A DNA stretch of 64,000 nt from Corynebacterium sp. (GCF_022712195.1 NZ_JALAGY010000037.1:24081-88080); one strand, 5' to 3'; positions 45,538 through 54,796 are shown, numbered from the stretch's first letter. Notes: generated by a model not told the origin, from the letters alone. Translations and numbers: made by a program.

Positions 45538-46206
45538 ATGTACGACATCGTCATCATCGGCGGCCACGGGAAGGTTGCCATGCTGACCGCACCGATGCTC
45601 GTCGAGTCGGGAAGTACCGTGACGTCGGTAATCCGTTCCCGCGACCAGTTCAACGACGTCCGCGAAACCGGTGCGACCCCCGTCGTGGCGGACATCGAGA
45701 CCATGAGCACCGATGCCATCGCAGAGCTCCTCGAGGGGCACGACACGGTGATCTGGGCGGCCGGGGCCGGCGGCGGGGACCCGGAGCGAACCTGGGCGGT
45801 GGACCGGGACGCGGCGATCCGCACCATCAACGCCGCAGAAGAGGTCGGGGTCAGCCGGTTCATCATGGTCTCCTGGTCGGGGTCATACCTGGACCACTGC
45901 ATCCCGGAGGACAGCAGCTTCTACCCGTACGCGGAGTCGAAGGCCGCCGCCGACCAGCACCTGCGCGACTCCGAACTGGACTGGACGATCATCGCACCGA
46001 GCCGACTCACCGACGACCGCGACCGCGGCGGCATCGAGATCCTCCCCGAGGGCGACGGCCGCACCGACGCCACCGAGGTGCCCCGTGAGACCGTCGCCCA
46101 GACGATCGTCGCCGCCCTGGAGTGCCCCCAGACCTCGGCCCGGACGATCCGGTTCAACGCCGGCAACGAGGACCCCCGCGAGGCGCTGCGGAGAATCGAG
46201 TGGTGA
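45538..46206 (+). CDS. NAD(P)-binding atypical SDR protein (YwnB/YhfK-like)
   Basis: A 222-residue Rossmann-fold protein. DIVIIGGHGKVAMLTAPML is the dinucleotide-binding loop, DTVIWAAGAGGGDPERTWAVD follows, and SKAAADQHLRDSELDWTIIAPSRL holds the position of the usual Tyr-Lys pair but lacks Tyr (YAESKAAAD keeps YxxxK). Such proteins act as NAD(P)H-dependent reductases or binders. ATG 45538 has AAAGG 10 bases upstream. The stop overlaps the GTG of the patatin-like gene (GTGA). Confidence 0.85.
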   Translation: MYDIVIIGGHGKVAMLTAPMLVESGSTVTSVIRSRDQFNDVRETGATPVVADIETMSTDAIAELLEGHDTVIWAAGAGGGDPERTWAVDRDAAIRTINAAEEVGVSRFIMVSWSGSYLDHCIPEDSSFYPYAESKAAADQHLRDSELDWTIIAPSRLTDDRDRGGIEILPEGDGRTDATEVPRETVAQTIVAALECPQTSARTIRFNAGNEDPREALRRIEW

Positions 46207-47099
46207 GCCCCTCCGGCCCCGCACCGGTCGTGGCGTCCGACGTCGCCCTGATCTTCGAGGGCGGCGGCATGCGCAACAGCTACACCGCCGCCTGTGTGTC
46301 CGAGCTGATCGAACAGCAGGTCCGCTTCGGCTGGGTCGGCGGGATCTCCGCAGGAGCCTCACACACGGTGAACTTCCTGTCACACGACGCGGAACGCTCA
46401 CGGAAGAGCTTCGTGGAGTTCGGCGCCGCCCCCGGCACGGGCGGGATCAGCTCCTTCCTCCGCGGGGACGGCTACTTCAACGCCGAGTACATCTACGAGA
46501 CCTCCGGTCTGCCCGGCAACGAGTTCCCCTTCGACTGGGAGACCTTCTCCGCCGACGCGACGCCGTTCCGCATCGGCGCCATGCACGCCGGCACCGGTGA
46601 GACGGTCTACTGGGGTCGCGACGACCTCACCGACCTGCCGTCACTGATGAAGCGGGTGCGCGCGTCCTCGACGATGCCGGTGCTGATGAAGACCCCCGAG
46701 GTCGACGGTGAGCCCTATGTCGACGGGGCGCTGGGCTCCTCCGGCGGGATCCTCCTGGAAGCCGCGGAGAACGACGGTTTCGGGAGGTTCCTGGTGATCT
46801 GCACCCGCCCGCGCGACTACGTCAAGCCCGAGGTGAAGTACCCCGGCGCGGTGCGCCGCGTCCTGCGTGACACCCCTGCCGTGGCCGAGGCCGTGATCAC
46901 CCGCCCCGCCCGTTACAACGCCACCAAGCGCCGCCTTCTCGAGCTGGAGGAGCAGGGCCGGGCGCTCCTGTTCTTCCCGGAGCACATGCGGATCTCCAAC
47001 ACCGAGCGCAAGATCGACAAGCTGCGCGCCTCGTACGAGGCCGGGGCCATCCAGACCGGTGCCGACTGGCCGCGGTGGATGGAGTTCCTCGCCGGGTGA
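46203..47099 (+). CDS. Patatin-like phospholipase (YjjU/RssA group)
   Basis: A 298-residue serine lipase/esterase. The oxyanion loop GGGMRNSY (about residues 19-26), the nucleophile elbow GISAGAS (GxSxG, about 50-56) and the catalytic Asp in YVDGALGSSGGI form the patatin Ser-Asp dyad. LIFEGGG and the conserved AWVGG-like GWVGGISAGA are complete, so the enzyme is probably active. It is translationally coupled to the SDR protein upstream. Substrate unknown. Confidence 0.9.
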   Translation: MSPSGPAPVVASDVALIFEGGGMRNSYTAACVSELIEQQVRFGWVGGISAGASHTVNFLSHDAERSRKSFVEFGAAPGTGGISSFLRGDGYFNAEYIYETSGLPGNEFPFDWETFSADATPFRIGAMHAGTGETVYWGRDDLTDLPSLMKRVRASSTMPVLMKTPEVDGEPYVDGALGSSGGILLEAAENDGFGRFLVICTRPRDYVKPEVKYPGAVRRVLRDTPAVAEAVITRPARYNATKRRLLELEEQGRALLFFPEHMRISNTERKIDKLRASYEAGAIQTGADWPRWMEFLAG

Positions 47100-47155
47100 G
47101 AGTGGTCGGGCCGGCCGTGGGTTCTCCCTGCCCGGTGAGGAAGCGGGACACCATG

Positions 47156-47161
47156 TACAGT
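47156..47161 (+). promoter_or_regulatory. Candidate -10 element TACAGT
   Basis: TACAGT ends 7 bases before ATG 47169, which has no ribosome site. This pattern supports that start. Confidence 0.4.
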
Positions 47162-47168
47162 TCGATCC

Positions 47169-47798
47169 ATGTACGCCAGGTCCCGTGGAGAAGGCCCACT
47201 GCGCCCGTCCGGGCTCCCCGAGGTCACCGCACGCCGACGTGCACTCCTCCGCCGGGCCGCCGACAGGACCGCTGACAGGGCGGCTGACAGGGCCGCCCTG
47301 AGGGCGAACACCGAGGATCTCCGGCGCATCGACATGATGATCGCGGTCAACGAGGACAAGGCCCAGTCGCCCCGGTCCGCCGTGGCCTGGACTGTCGCTG
47401 TCCTCGCCGTGGCAGGTCTGCTGACCGCCGCAGGCTACCTGCTCAGCACGGTCCCCGTGTCCGGGTTCCTGCACCTGATGCTGCAGGTGGTCGCCGCGTT
47501 GCTGCTGACCGGGACCGTCGTCAGCGCGTCGGTGTCACTGCTGTACCTGTGGGCCGGAGTCGTCCTGCACCGCCGGTGTGTCCTGGAGGACCGCCTGTTC
47601 CGCTCCGAAGTGGGAGGGATGGTCTCCGGGTACTCCCCTGACTCCCCCACCGCCGGCCTCAGCCGTGCTTGCCTGGTCGACCAGCTCGAGGCGCTCACCG
47701 CGCTCACCACCCTGAACCCGGACCTGCGCACAGACCTGCACACAGACATGCGCACCGACCGCGACCGCACCACACCAGGCCCCACCTCCGAGGAGTAA
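47169..47798 (+). CDS. Two-helix membrane protein of unknown function
   Basis: A 209-residue protein. A basic N-terminus contains the repeat DRTADRAADRAA (from a short GACAGGGCGGCT tandem), then a coiled segment. Two membrane helices follow (AVAWTVAVLAVAGLLTAAGYLL and LMLQVVAALLLTGTVVSASVSLLYLWAGVVL), and a soluble tail ends in a repeated TD motif (DLRTDLHTDMRTDRD). Codon use matches the host. No family recognised. Confidence 0.65.
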   Translation: MYARSRGEGPLRPSGLPEVTARRRALLRRAADRTADRAADRAALRANTEDLRRIDMMIAVNEDKAQSPRSAVAWTVAVLAVAGLLTAAGYLLSTVPVSGFLHLMLQVVAALLLTGTVVSASVSLLYLWAGVVLHRRCVLEDRLFRSEVGGMVSGYSPDSPTAGLSRACLVDQLEALTALTTLNPDLRTDLHTDMRTDRDRTTPGPTSEE

Positions 47799-47874
47799 CG
47801 GCGGCCCCGCATCACCGATTGTTTCTGTGAGTGAACGATAACCGGACTCCCGCAGACCCTGGAAGTGATGCACC

Positions 47875-48432
47875 ATGTCCTCCCCACGCACTCTCACCCG
47901 GCGGATCCTCGCCGGCGCCGCCGCACTGGCCGCATCCACGGCCCTGACCGTCGGCCTGGCCGGCCCCGCCCACGCCCAGGACAGCCGCCCTCTGGCTGTC
48001 TACCAGATCCCTGCGCTGGGCCTCCACGTCAGTGGCCTCGTCGTCCCCGGGCCGTACTTCGCCTCCGTCGTCGCCCGCTCCACCGGCAACTCCGGGGAGG
48101 TGGACTTCTCCGCACCCGCTTCCCCCGACATCTGCTCCGGAAGCGCGGCCAGTTCCCACGTCACCGTCAACTACCTCAACCTCACCTCCGGCAAGGGCGG
48201 TGAGGTCACGGTGAAGCCGTGCCCGACCTATCTGGACCCCACGCCGATGAACGTCGTGGCGAAGACGGGCAGTGGACAGGTCGCGATGGGCATCCGGGTG
48301 ACGAACTCCGCGATGTTCCCGGACGCCGGCCAGCCCTCCCTCCCCGGGGCGGGGACCTTCCACCCCCCCCTGAGGCCACGACATCGACCGTGTGCTGCCG
48401 GACGGCCGGGGTTCTGCCCCGGGATGCTCTAG
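47875..48432 (+). CDS. Secreted hypothetical protein, end possibly altered by a C run
   Basis: A 185-residue exported protein with a signal peptide (RRILAGAAALAASTALTVGLAGPAHAQ, cleavage near residue 35 after AHA). The mature part is Ser/Thr/Val-rich with two Cys (DICSGS and VKPCPTY). After GAGTFHPP the sequence becomes a Pro/Arg/Cys-rich string unlike the rest. A run of eight C at 48363-48370 precedes it, and one C fewer would give a TGA at once. The ribosome site is GGAAG. Confidence 0.7.
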   Translation: MSSPRTLTRRILAGAAALAASTALTVGLAGPAHAQDSRPLAVYQIPALGLHVSGLVVPGPYFASVVARSTGNSGEVDFSAPASPDICSGSAASSHVTVNYLNLTSGKGGEVTVKPCPTYLDPTPMNVVAKTGSGQVAMGIRVTNSAMFPDAGQPSLPGAGTFHPPLRPRHRPCAAGRPGFCPGML

Positions 48433-48482
48433 GATGGGAAAATCTCTGACCCCCGTCCCCTGACCACAGTACGGAGCACCCC

Positions 48483-49457
48483 ATGGCCGGTGGCCTGATC
48501 GCACTGCTCGACGACGTCGCCCTCATCGCACGCAAGGCTGCCGCGAGCAGCCGCGACGTCGCCCAGGCCGCCGCGTCGACAAGCACGAAGGCCGCCGCGG
48601 TCGTCGTCGACGACGCTGCGGTGACACCGGGTTTCGTCCAGGGTGTGAGCCCCGCACGCGAACTGCCGATCATCTGGCGGATCACCAAGGGTTCGCTGGT
48701 CAACAAGATCATCGTGATCCTGCCGGTGATCCTCCTGCTCAGCTGGCTGGCACCGTGGGCGCTGACCCCGGTCCTCATGGTCGGTGGAACCTACCTGGCC
48801 TTCGAGGGGGCCGAGAAGATCTGGCACGCCCTCGCCGCACGCCGCGGTGGACACGCCGGTGACGGTCACCACGGCAACGCCGGGGCCGTCGGGGCGGACG
48901 GGGAGGCCTCCTCCCCCGACGACGAGGACTCACTGGTCAAGGGCGCGGTGCGCACGGACTTCATCCTGTCCGCCGAGATCATGGTGCTCTCCCTCAACGA
49001 GCTGACCGGACGGGGGCTGCCTGAGCGCGCGGCGATCCTGGTCGGCGTCGCCCTGCTGATCACCTTCGTGGTGTACGGGGTCGTGGGGCTCCTGGTGAAG
49101 ATGGACGACGTCGGACTCGCCCTCGCCGACCCCGCCCGCGACCGGGCGCAGGCCGTCCGGCGGCTCGGACGGGGGCTGGTGGCCCTGATGCCCCGCATCC
49201 TGACCGTCCTGTCGGTGGTGGGCACCGCGGCGATGCTGTGGGTCGGTGGTCACATCCTCCTCGTCGGCGTCGACGAACTCGGATGGCACGCACCCTACGG
49301 TGCCGTCCACCACCTGGTGGAGCAGCTCTCGGGTGCCGGCGCCGTGGTTCGGTGGCTGGTGGAGACCCTGTGCTCCGCGGTCACCGGTCTCCTCGTCGGA
49401 TCCGTCGTCGTCGGCGCGGTCACGGCCGTGCGTCGGACGACGCGTCGCCCCCGGTGA
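48483..49457 (+). CDS. DUF808 family membrane protein (YedI-like)
   Basis: A 324-residue protein starting MAGGLIALLDDVALIARKAA, the invariant DUF808 start, with DDAAVTPGFVQGVSPARELPIIWRI next. About six membrane helices follow. The domain occurs widely in bacteria without a known role. ATG 48483 has CGGAG upstream. It stands in a plus-strand run after the secreted protein. Confidence 0.92.
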   Translation: MAGGLIALLDDVALIARKAAASSRDVAQAAASTSTKAAAVVVDDAAVTPGFVQGVSPARELPIIWRITKGSLVNKIIVILPVILLLSWLAPWALTPVLMVGGTYLAFEGAEKIWHALAARRGGHAGDGHHGNAGAVGADGEASSPDDEDSLVKGAVRTDFILSAEIMVLSLNELTGRGLPERAAILVGVALLITFVVYGVVGLLVKMDDVGLALADPARDRAQAVRRLGRGLVALMPRILTVLSVVGTAAMLWVGGHILLVGVDELGWHAPYGAVHHLVEQLSGAGAVVRWLVETLCSAVTGLLVGSVVVGAVTAVRRTTRRPR

Positions 49458-49485
49458 CCCGTCTGGCGCACGGATCCGGCCGCAC

Positions 49486-49953
49486 CTACCGGGCCATGTG
49501 GAGCACCGGGTAGGGGCGTCCTGCCTCGTCGAGCTCGTCCCGTGAGGTGACCGCGAATCCGCGGCGCAGGTAGAAGTCCACCGCCTGGCGGTTCTGCTCG
49601 TTGACGTCGACGCGGCTCACGCCCTGTTTCTCGACGGCATCGTGCAACAGCAGCGTACCGACGCCCTTCCCCCGCGCCTCGGCGTGGACGAACAGCATCT
49701 CGAGATTGCCGTCCGCCGTCCCCGCGAATCCGACCGGACGTCCGTCGACGTCGGCGACGGTCAACCGGACCTGCGGGAAGTAGTCCCCCGGCAGGGCCTC
49801 CTCGATGCTGTCGCGGTCCGCCTCCGCCAGGAAGTCGTGGGTGGCGTCGACGGCGGACCGCCAGATCTCCACCAGTCGCGAGTACTCCCCCGGTCCGCGG
49901 CATTCGCGCAGTTCCGCTCGGCCGGTTCCGGTCGCTCCTGTCACGTCCGTCAT
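49486..49953 (-). CDS. GNAT-family N-acetyltransferase
   Basis: A 155-residue acetyl-CoA-dependent transferase. GNLEMLFVHAEARGKGVGTLLLHDAV (motif A, RGKGVG binding the pyrophosphate) and VNEQNRQAVDFYLRRGFAV (motif B) are complete, and HDFLAEAD resembles the YjaB subgroup. ATG 49953 lies 10 bases after the corA stop; GTG 49977 would overlap corA. The substrate is unknown. Confidence 0.85.
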   Translation of the reverse strand: MTDVTGATGTGRAELRECRGPGEYSRLVEIWRSAVDATHDFLAEADRDSIEEALPGDYFPQVRLTVADVDGRPVGFAGTADGNLEMLFVHAEARGKGVGTLLLHDAVEKQGVSRVDVNEQNRQAVDFYLRRGFAVTSRDELDEAGRPYPVLHMAR

Positions 49954-49963
49954 GCCCGTCACC

Positions 49964-51073
49964 CTACATCCAGTCACTGCGGCGGAAGAAGATGTACAGC
50001 AGCAGCGCGACGCCGAACATCATGCCCAGCGCCATCGGGTAGCCGAAGGCCCAGTGCAGTTCGGGCATGTCGTCGAAGTTCATCCCGTAGATCGCGCCGA
50101 CGAGCGTCGGGGCAAAGAGGATGGCCGCCCACCCGGAGATCTTCTTCATGTCCTCGTTCTGGCGCTGCGCGACGAGAGTGGCGTTGACGTTGAGGATCTG
50201 CGCCAGGGCGTCGCGCTGGTCGGCGGCGAGAGTCCCGGCACGGGTGAGGTGGTCGGCGACGTCGTCCAGGTAGGAGCGCAGATCCTCGGGGATGTCGTAC
50301 TTCACGAAGCCTGCGCGGAGCGCGTCGAGCACCTCGGTCATCGAGGCGATGGTCTGCTGGACGTCGATGACCTCCTGGCTCAGCCGGTAGATGCGTTCGG
50401 CGACCGCGGCGTCGCCGCTGAAGACCTGACGCTCGATCTGCTCCTTGTCGATGGCGATGCCCCGGAGCACCGGCGGGTAGCCGTCGACGATCGCGTCGAG
50501 GATCCTGTAGACCACGGCCTCCGGACCGAGCTTCAGGACGTCCGGGTCTGCGAGCAGGGTCCGGCGCCCGGGACCGGCACCGTCCGCTGCGGACACCCCG
50601 GCGCTGTCTGTGCCGTCGACCCACCGGCCGTCCTGGCACAACACGGCGACGCATCCGTGGCGGACGAGAATGTGGAACTCGGAGAACGCGACGTCCTCCG
50701 CCGCGTCGTTGTACCGGGCTGAGCGGGCGACGATGAACAGTACATCATCGTAGCGCTCCAGCTTGGGACGCTGCCGGGCGTTCACCAGGTCCTCCACGAG
50801 CAGCGGGTGCAGGTCCCAGGCCTCGGCCAGCTCGCCGATTCCCTCCCTGCCCGGGGTGGGGTACTGCAGCACCACCATGCGGTCGGGCCGGTCCGCCGCC
50901 GAGGCTGTCGCCTCAGCCACCGTGGTGCCCTCCGGCACGCGGCTGACGGCCCCGTCGTCGACGTAGGTCACCACCGGCGGTGCACCGGGAGGGGCGGGGG
51001 TCAGCCCCGCGGCGCGCTGCTTGCTGCGGGCGCGCCTGCTGATCCTGCCGTCGTTCGTCCTGTGGTTGCCCAT
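49964..51073 (-). CDS. corA: CorA-family Mg2+/Co2+ transporter
   Basis: A 369-residue pentameric channel subunit. A long cytoplasmic alpha/beta domain is followed by a helical stalk and two membrane helices (ISGWAAILFAPTLVGAIYGMNF and ...YPMALGMMFGVALLLYIFF). The selectivity signature YGMNFDDMPE is present. The N-terminal 40 residues are basic and disordered. It is followed by the GNAT gene on the same strand. Mg2+ import is the family function; this host also has the MgtE-N protein at 15.5 kb. Confidence 0.93.
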   Translation of the reverse strand: MGNHRTNDGRISRRARSKQRAAGLTPAPPGAPPVVTYVDDGAVSRVPEGTTVAEATASAADRPDRMVVLQYPTPGREGIGELAEAWDLHPLLVEDLVNARQRPKLERYDDVLFIVARSARYNDAAEDVAFSEFHILVRHGCVAVLCQDGRWVDGTDSAGVSAADGAGPGRRTLLADPDVLKLGPEAVVYRILDAIVDGYPPVLRGIAIDKEQIERQVFSGDAAVAERIYRLSQEVIDVQQTIASMTEVLDALRAGFVKYDIPEDLRSYLDDVADHLTRAGTLAADQRDALAQILNVNATLVAQRQNEDMKKISGWAAILFAPTLVGAIYGMNFDDMPELHWAFGYPMALGMMFGVALLLYIFFRRSDWM

Positions 51074-51159
51074 GTGTCTGCCCTCTCGACCCGTGGTTGT
51101 CCGGTGTCCGGGGGATACCCTATCCCCGGCACCCGTCGTGGGCGTAAGCCGCCGGTGGT

Positions 51160-51897
51160 TCAGGCGGTGAGCGCGGGACTCAACCCGGGACGCAGCTCAG
51201 GCCTCAGCGCAGCTCCGGACTGCCGGGTACGGCCCATGCTGGCCTGCACAATGATCGGCAGGTGGTCGGAGCGCCCCTGCGGCAGAACATCGACCCGCGA
51301 GCGGCCGAAACCACGCGACACGGCGAAGTCGTAGTTCCCCTTCAGCACGCCGTAGCGCGAGTACGTCGCCCCGTCGCTCCGTGCCATGTCGAAACCGTGG
51401 GAGTCGACGTGCCGGCGCAGCCCGCTCTGGAACAACGGGTAGTTGAAGTCGCCGACCATGACCGACGGCACACCCGCCCCGATCTCGCCGAGCGCGTCGA
51501 AGGACGTGCGGATCTGCTGGCGTCGCAGCGCGTTCGTGGCCGTCAGCGGGGCTGCGTGGAAGGAGGCGATGACCACGTCGTGGCCGTGCTTGCCGTCATG
51601 TGCACGCACTGTGACGAGTCGTTCGGAGGCCGGCTTCATGACCCGGTCGTGGAAGGACTTCTCCAGGGCGGTGACCTGGAGGTCCCTGACGTCGAACCGG
51701 TCGGCGCGCAGGTAGACCGCCAGGCCGAGACGGTTCTGCGTGGTGGCGTGGACGAGTTCCAGGGACCCGAGGCGGGCCGGCAACCGTCCGGTGTCGGCCT
51801 CCTGGACGCAGATGGCGTCCGGGACGTGCGCTCCCGCCAGGGGGAGGAGCTCAGTGACCGCGTTGTGCTTATGCAGGTTATAGCTAATCAGCTTCAT
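51160..51897 (-). CDS. Endonuclease/exonuclease/phosphatase family protein
   Basis: A 245-residue metal-dependent phosphoesterase fold. The N-terminus ISYNLHKHN, CVQEAD (metal Glu), VMVGDFNYPLF (catalytic Asp-Asn), and GRSDHLPIIVQ (Ser-Asp-His) are in the right order, so it is likely active. There is no signal peptide or membrane helix. Targets could be DNA, phospholipid or inositol phosphate; none can be preferred. Confidence 0.88.
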   Translation of the reverse strand: MKLISYNLHKHNAVTELLPLAGAHVPDAICVQEADTGRLPARLGSLELVHATTQNRLGLAVYLRADRFDVRDLQVTALEKSFHDRVMKPASERLVTVRAHDGKHGHDVVIASFHAAPLTATNALRRQQIRTSFDALGEIGAGVPSVMVGDFNYPLFQSGLRRHVDSHGFDMARSDGATYSRYGVLKGNYDFAVSRGFGRSRVDVLPQGRSDHLPIIVQASMGRTRQSGAALRPELRPGLSPALTA

Positions 51898-51991
51898 TGG
51901 TCATCGAGCCTAGTACATCCGACGGCCGGAATTATGAGCATTTCCGGTGAGATCAGCACACACTTCCACAGGAAAGCGGTGGGGCGCGCGG

Positions 51992-52360
51992 TCAGCGCAC
52001 CTCTCCGTCGAGGTAGAACCAGCGTCCGTCCTCACGGACGAACCGCGACCGCTCCTCCATCACCTCCGCCACACCGGTCCCCGAAGTTGACCCCGGACCT
52101 GCCCCCTGGTCCGCCGGAAGATAGGTCGCCCGGAACTCCACGACCCCGGTGGAGTCCTCCGGCCCGCCGGCGACGGTGTCGACGACCTGGAGACCGCGCC
52201 AGCGGGGGTTGTCGGAGAGGTCGAGCTCCTCGGGCCGGGTGGAGGGGTGCCACGTGCGCAGCAGCCAGGTGGCGTCCCCACGCCGGAAGGCGTCGAACCT
52301 GGAACGCATCAGCGCCTCGGCGGTCTCAGGCTCCCCGGCCTCCGGCGACCTGTCCCCCAT
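51992..52360 (-). CDS. YchJ-like protein without the SEC-C zinc motif
   Basis: A 122-residue NTF2-like protein. AEALMRSRFDAFRRGDATWLLRTWHPSTRP is the YchJ-family signature, and the C-terminus RFVREDGRWFYLDGEV matches it. YchJ normally begins with a CPCGS zinc motif and ends with a second one. Neither is present, and only 3 bases separate its start from the sulfatase stop, so none is hidden upstream. Function unknown. Confidence 0.8.
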   Translation of the reverse strand: MGDRSPEAGEPETAEALMRSRFDAFRRGDATWLLRTWHPSTRPEELDLSDNPRWRGLQVVDTVAGGPEDSTGVVEFRATYLPADQGAGPGSTSGTGVAEVMEERSRFVREDGRWFYLDGEVR

Positions 52361-52363
52361 CAG

Positions 52364-53917
52364 CTACAGCTCCTCGCCTTCCCATGCCTCGCTGTAGAAC
52401 TCCTGGGACCGCGATTCCAGCAGCTGCGCGTAAATGTCCGGCTCCAGGTTCTGCGCGGAACTCTCCGGGATGGTCGGCGAGAACGCCGAGACCCCCAGGC
52501 CCGCCTGCCGGTCCTTCAGCTCGATCCCGGCCGCCTCGAGGATCGTCGGCATCATGTTCAGCTGGTCGACACCGGACCGCATCGACGAGGTCGACTTCTC
52601 GTCGCCCGGGATCCAGAACCGGTTGAAGATCGTCCGGTTCGGGTGGTCGCCGAGCTCCTCGCCGAAGGCGTTGTTGGAGCCCATGTGCTTGAGGTGGTCA
52701 CCCATGACGACCACGGCCGTGTCCTCCAGGTAGCCCTGCTGCTCCATGTAGCCGACGAAGTCGGCGACCTGGGTCAGCGAGCAGGAGAACATGGAGGTGA
52801 CCTCGCTCTCGGTGTCCACGTCGCAGTAGTCGTAGATGTGGACCGGCTCATGGGTGTCGACGGTCAGCATGGACAGGTTGAACGGGGTGCCCGTCCTCGC
52901 GGACTCCTCATGCAGGGAATCCACCTTCTCCTTCGCGTTGGCCATCAGCCGCTTATCGCTGAGACCCCAGTCGCCGCGGAACTGGTCGTCCGGCTCCCCC
53001 TTGGCCCGCCAGTCGTCCAGGTCGTACTGCTCGTCGTAGCCGTGGGTGGTGAGGTACTGGTCCTTGGCGGCGAAGGACCCGTTGGCCCCGCCCATGAACA
53101 CGTTACGGTAGCCCTGCTCCTTGAGGACGTCGCCGACACAGGTCAGCCCGCCCAGGTAGCTCGCGACGTCTCCGCCGAGGGAGTTCAACCCGGACTTCCC
53201 GGTGACCAGGCCGTTCCCCTTCAACGGGACACCGCACTGGGTGCCGGAGATGCCGGCCATGGTCCAGCCGCCCCCCTCGTACTGCTGGAAGTTCCCCACG
53301 TTCTGCCAGCCGTCCTCCTGGCGGGTGACGTCCTTGAGCGGGACGAAGGGGTCCTTCTCGAACAGGGTGGTGTCCGACAGTGTCGCCTCGCCGGACTCGA
53401 GGTAGATCATCACCACGTTGCGGGAGTTCTCGGCTGAGGTCACCTGCGGCGGCTTGTAGTACTGGTCGATGGTGTAGTCGGAGTTGGCGGCCTTGATGTA
53501 CGCACCGACGTGGACCGAGGACCCGAACATGGCGGTACCGCTGACCACGACGCCCGCGACCAGCACCACGGACACGGTGCGTTTGACCCAGCCACGGCCC
53601 GCGGGGACATGGTCGTCCTTCTCGCCGCCGCGTCGACGCAGGAAACGGTAGTGCCCGTAGGCGATCGCCAGGGTCAGGACGACCGGCAGCACGCCGAAGG
53701 CGAGGATGCCGAGCCAGACGAGGTCACCACCGCCGCCGTCGGCCTGCATGGACACCAGGTTCATCATCATCTGGTCGACGGTGATGGCACCCCAGAACAT
53801 GTGGATGCCGATGCCGACGATGAACAGAGTGAGGGCCAGCCAGATCAGCAGGTAGACAGCCACGCGCCCCACGACTGAGCCAACCCGTTTGGCCTTGGAC
53901 TTAACAGCTCCAGACAA
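52364..53917 (-). CDS. LTA-synthase-like membrane sulfatase/phosphoglycerol transferase
   Basis: A 517-residue protein with three to four N-terminal helices (about 14-145) and an extracytoplasmic sulfatase-fold domain. VVMIYLESGEATLSDTTLF holds the Thr/Ser nucleophile region, GVVDQLNMMPTILEAAG the C-terminal part, and VVMGDHLKHMGSN the Asp-His metal ligands of the LtaS/MdoB family, which transfer glycerol phosphate. The TTG start 53917 follows GGTGAG by 8 bases. The YchJ-like gene follows after 3 bases. Its product in corynebacteria, which lack classical LTA, is uncertain. Confidence 0.85.
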   Translation of the reverse strand: MSGAVKSKAKRVGSVVGRVAVYLLIWLALTLFIVGIGIHMFWGAITVDQMMMNLVSMQADGGGGDLVWLGILAFGVLPVVLTLAIAYGHYRFLRRRGGEKDDHVPAGRGWVKRTVSVVLVAGVVVSGTAMFGSSVHVGAYIKAANSDYTIDQYYKPPQVTSAENSRNVVMIYLESGEATLSDTTLFEKDPFVPLKDVTRQEDGWQNVGNFQQYEGGGWTMAGISGTQCGVPLKGNGLVTGKSGLNSLGGDVASYLGGLTCVGDVLKEQGYRNVFMGGANGSFAAKDQYLTTHGYDEQYDLDDWRAKGEPDDQFRGDWGLSDKRLMANAKEKVDSLHEESARTGTPFNLSMLTVDTHEPVHIYDYCDVDTESEVTSMFSCSLTQVADFVGYMEQQGYLEDTAVVVMGDHLKHMGSNNAFGEELGDHPNRTIFNRFWIPGDEKSTSSMRSGVDQLNMMPTILEAAGIELKDRQAGLGVSAFSPTIPESSAQNLEPDIYAQLLESRSQEFYSEAWEGEEL

Positions 53918-54220
53918 TGGGACATCTCACCTTTCCGACGCAGAGCACATGTCGTGCGGGTCGCTCACACTGCGGCCACGCGTGGGGCCGGCAGAAGATT
54001 CATCCTTTGAACTTCAGGAATTCAACCATAGTTCACCCGGATTGCGCGAGAAAGTGACTTATGACATTGCCGAGGCCACGGCGGCTTCCCCCGGGCACTG
54101 CAGGCCACTACGCCGCACAGTCGCCCCTGCTACGGCGCATCGCACGGCCGACTCCGAGGTCACGGTCAGACGGTGGACGTGAACACCACTTCCCCTTGGA
54201 TTCCGCAGATCAGCGCCGGA
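53918..54220. other. 303-base intergenic region, no gene found
   Basis: It includes the 5' leader of the sulfatase gene and a moderately A/T-richer stretch (about 53975-54070). Plus-strand reading frames cross it but lack start signals and family features. Confidence 0.4.
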
Positions 54221-54796
54221 TCAGGCGCGGGCGTACTCTGCGAAGATCACGCCCGACTCGAAGGACTGAGTCCGGGTTCGCCTCCATGCCCTCGGTGAGT
54301 AGGCGGCAGAACCGAACACCGGGATCCCCTCTCCCAGCACGACGGGGTTGATCTTCAGCGCCAGTCGGTCGATGTCCTCGATGAGCGATGCGGCGAGTGT
54401 CCCACCACCACACAGCCAGATGCCCCGCCCGTCCTCCTGCTTGAGCTCACGCACCACCGCCGTCGGATCCTCCGCGGTGAACTCGACATCGTCGCTTCCC
54501 TCCGGCCGCTGCGACGGCGCGCTGGTGAAGACGATCTGACGCAGGTGCCGGTAAGGGTTCGTCAGGTGCGGCAGCCCGACCGCGTATGTGTTCCTACCCA
54601 TGAGAACCGTGTCGAACGGCCCGTCATCGACCGAAAGCCCGGCCGCCTCGGCCAGTTCCGTGGGAGCCGTGCCGCGGTAGCGGGACCAGATCGGCTCCAT
54701 GTGATCGCCGGTAGCGAGGAAGGCGTCGAACTCACCGCCGGGACCGGCGATGTATCCGTCCAGGCTGACTGCGACGTAGTAGGTCAGTTCCCGCAT
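54221..54796 (-). CDS. Dihydrofolate-reductase-fold protein (RibD C-terminal type)
   Basis: A 191-residue NADPH-binding reductase-like protein. The start RELTYYVAVSLDGYIAGPGGEFD is the RibD-C/YyaP signature. LMGRNTYAVGLP and IWLCGGGTLAASLIEDIDRLALKINPVVLGEGIPVF complete the fold. Of two adjacent ATG codons, 54796 lies at good distance from GAGGGG. It is the last host gene before the integration boundary; the role is not assigned. Confidence 0.88.
   Translation of the reverse strand: MRELTYYVAVSLDGYIAGPGGEFDAFLATGDHMEPIWSRYRGTAPTELAEAAGLSVDDGPFDTVLMGRNTYAVGLPHLTNPYRHLRQIVFTSAPSQRPEGSDDVEFTAEDPTAVVRELKQEDGRGIWLCGGGTLAASLIEDIDRLALKINPVVLGEGIPVFGSAAYSPRAWRRTRTQSFESGVIFAEYARA

Noticed and set aside
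54061-54351. Plus-strand frame between the sulfatase and the reductase-like gene
   Set aside because: It overlaps the reductase-like gene's 3' end, is Arg/Pro-rich throughout and has no start signal.
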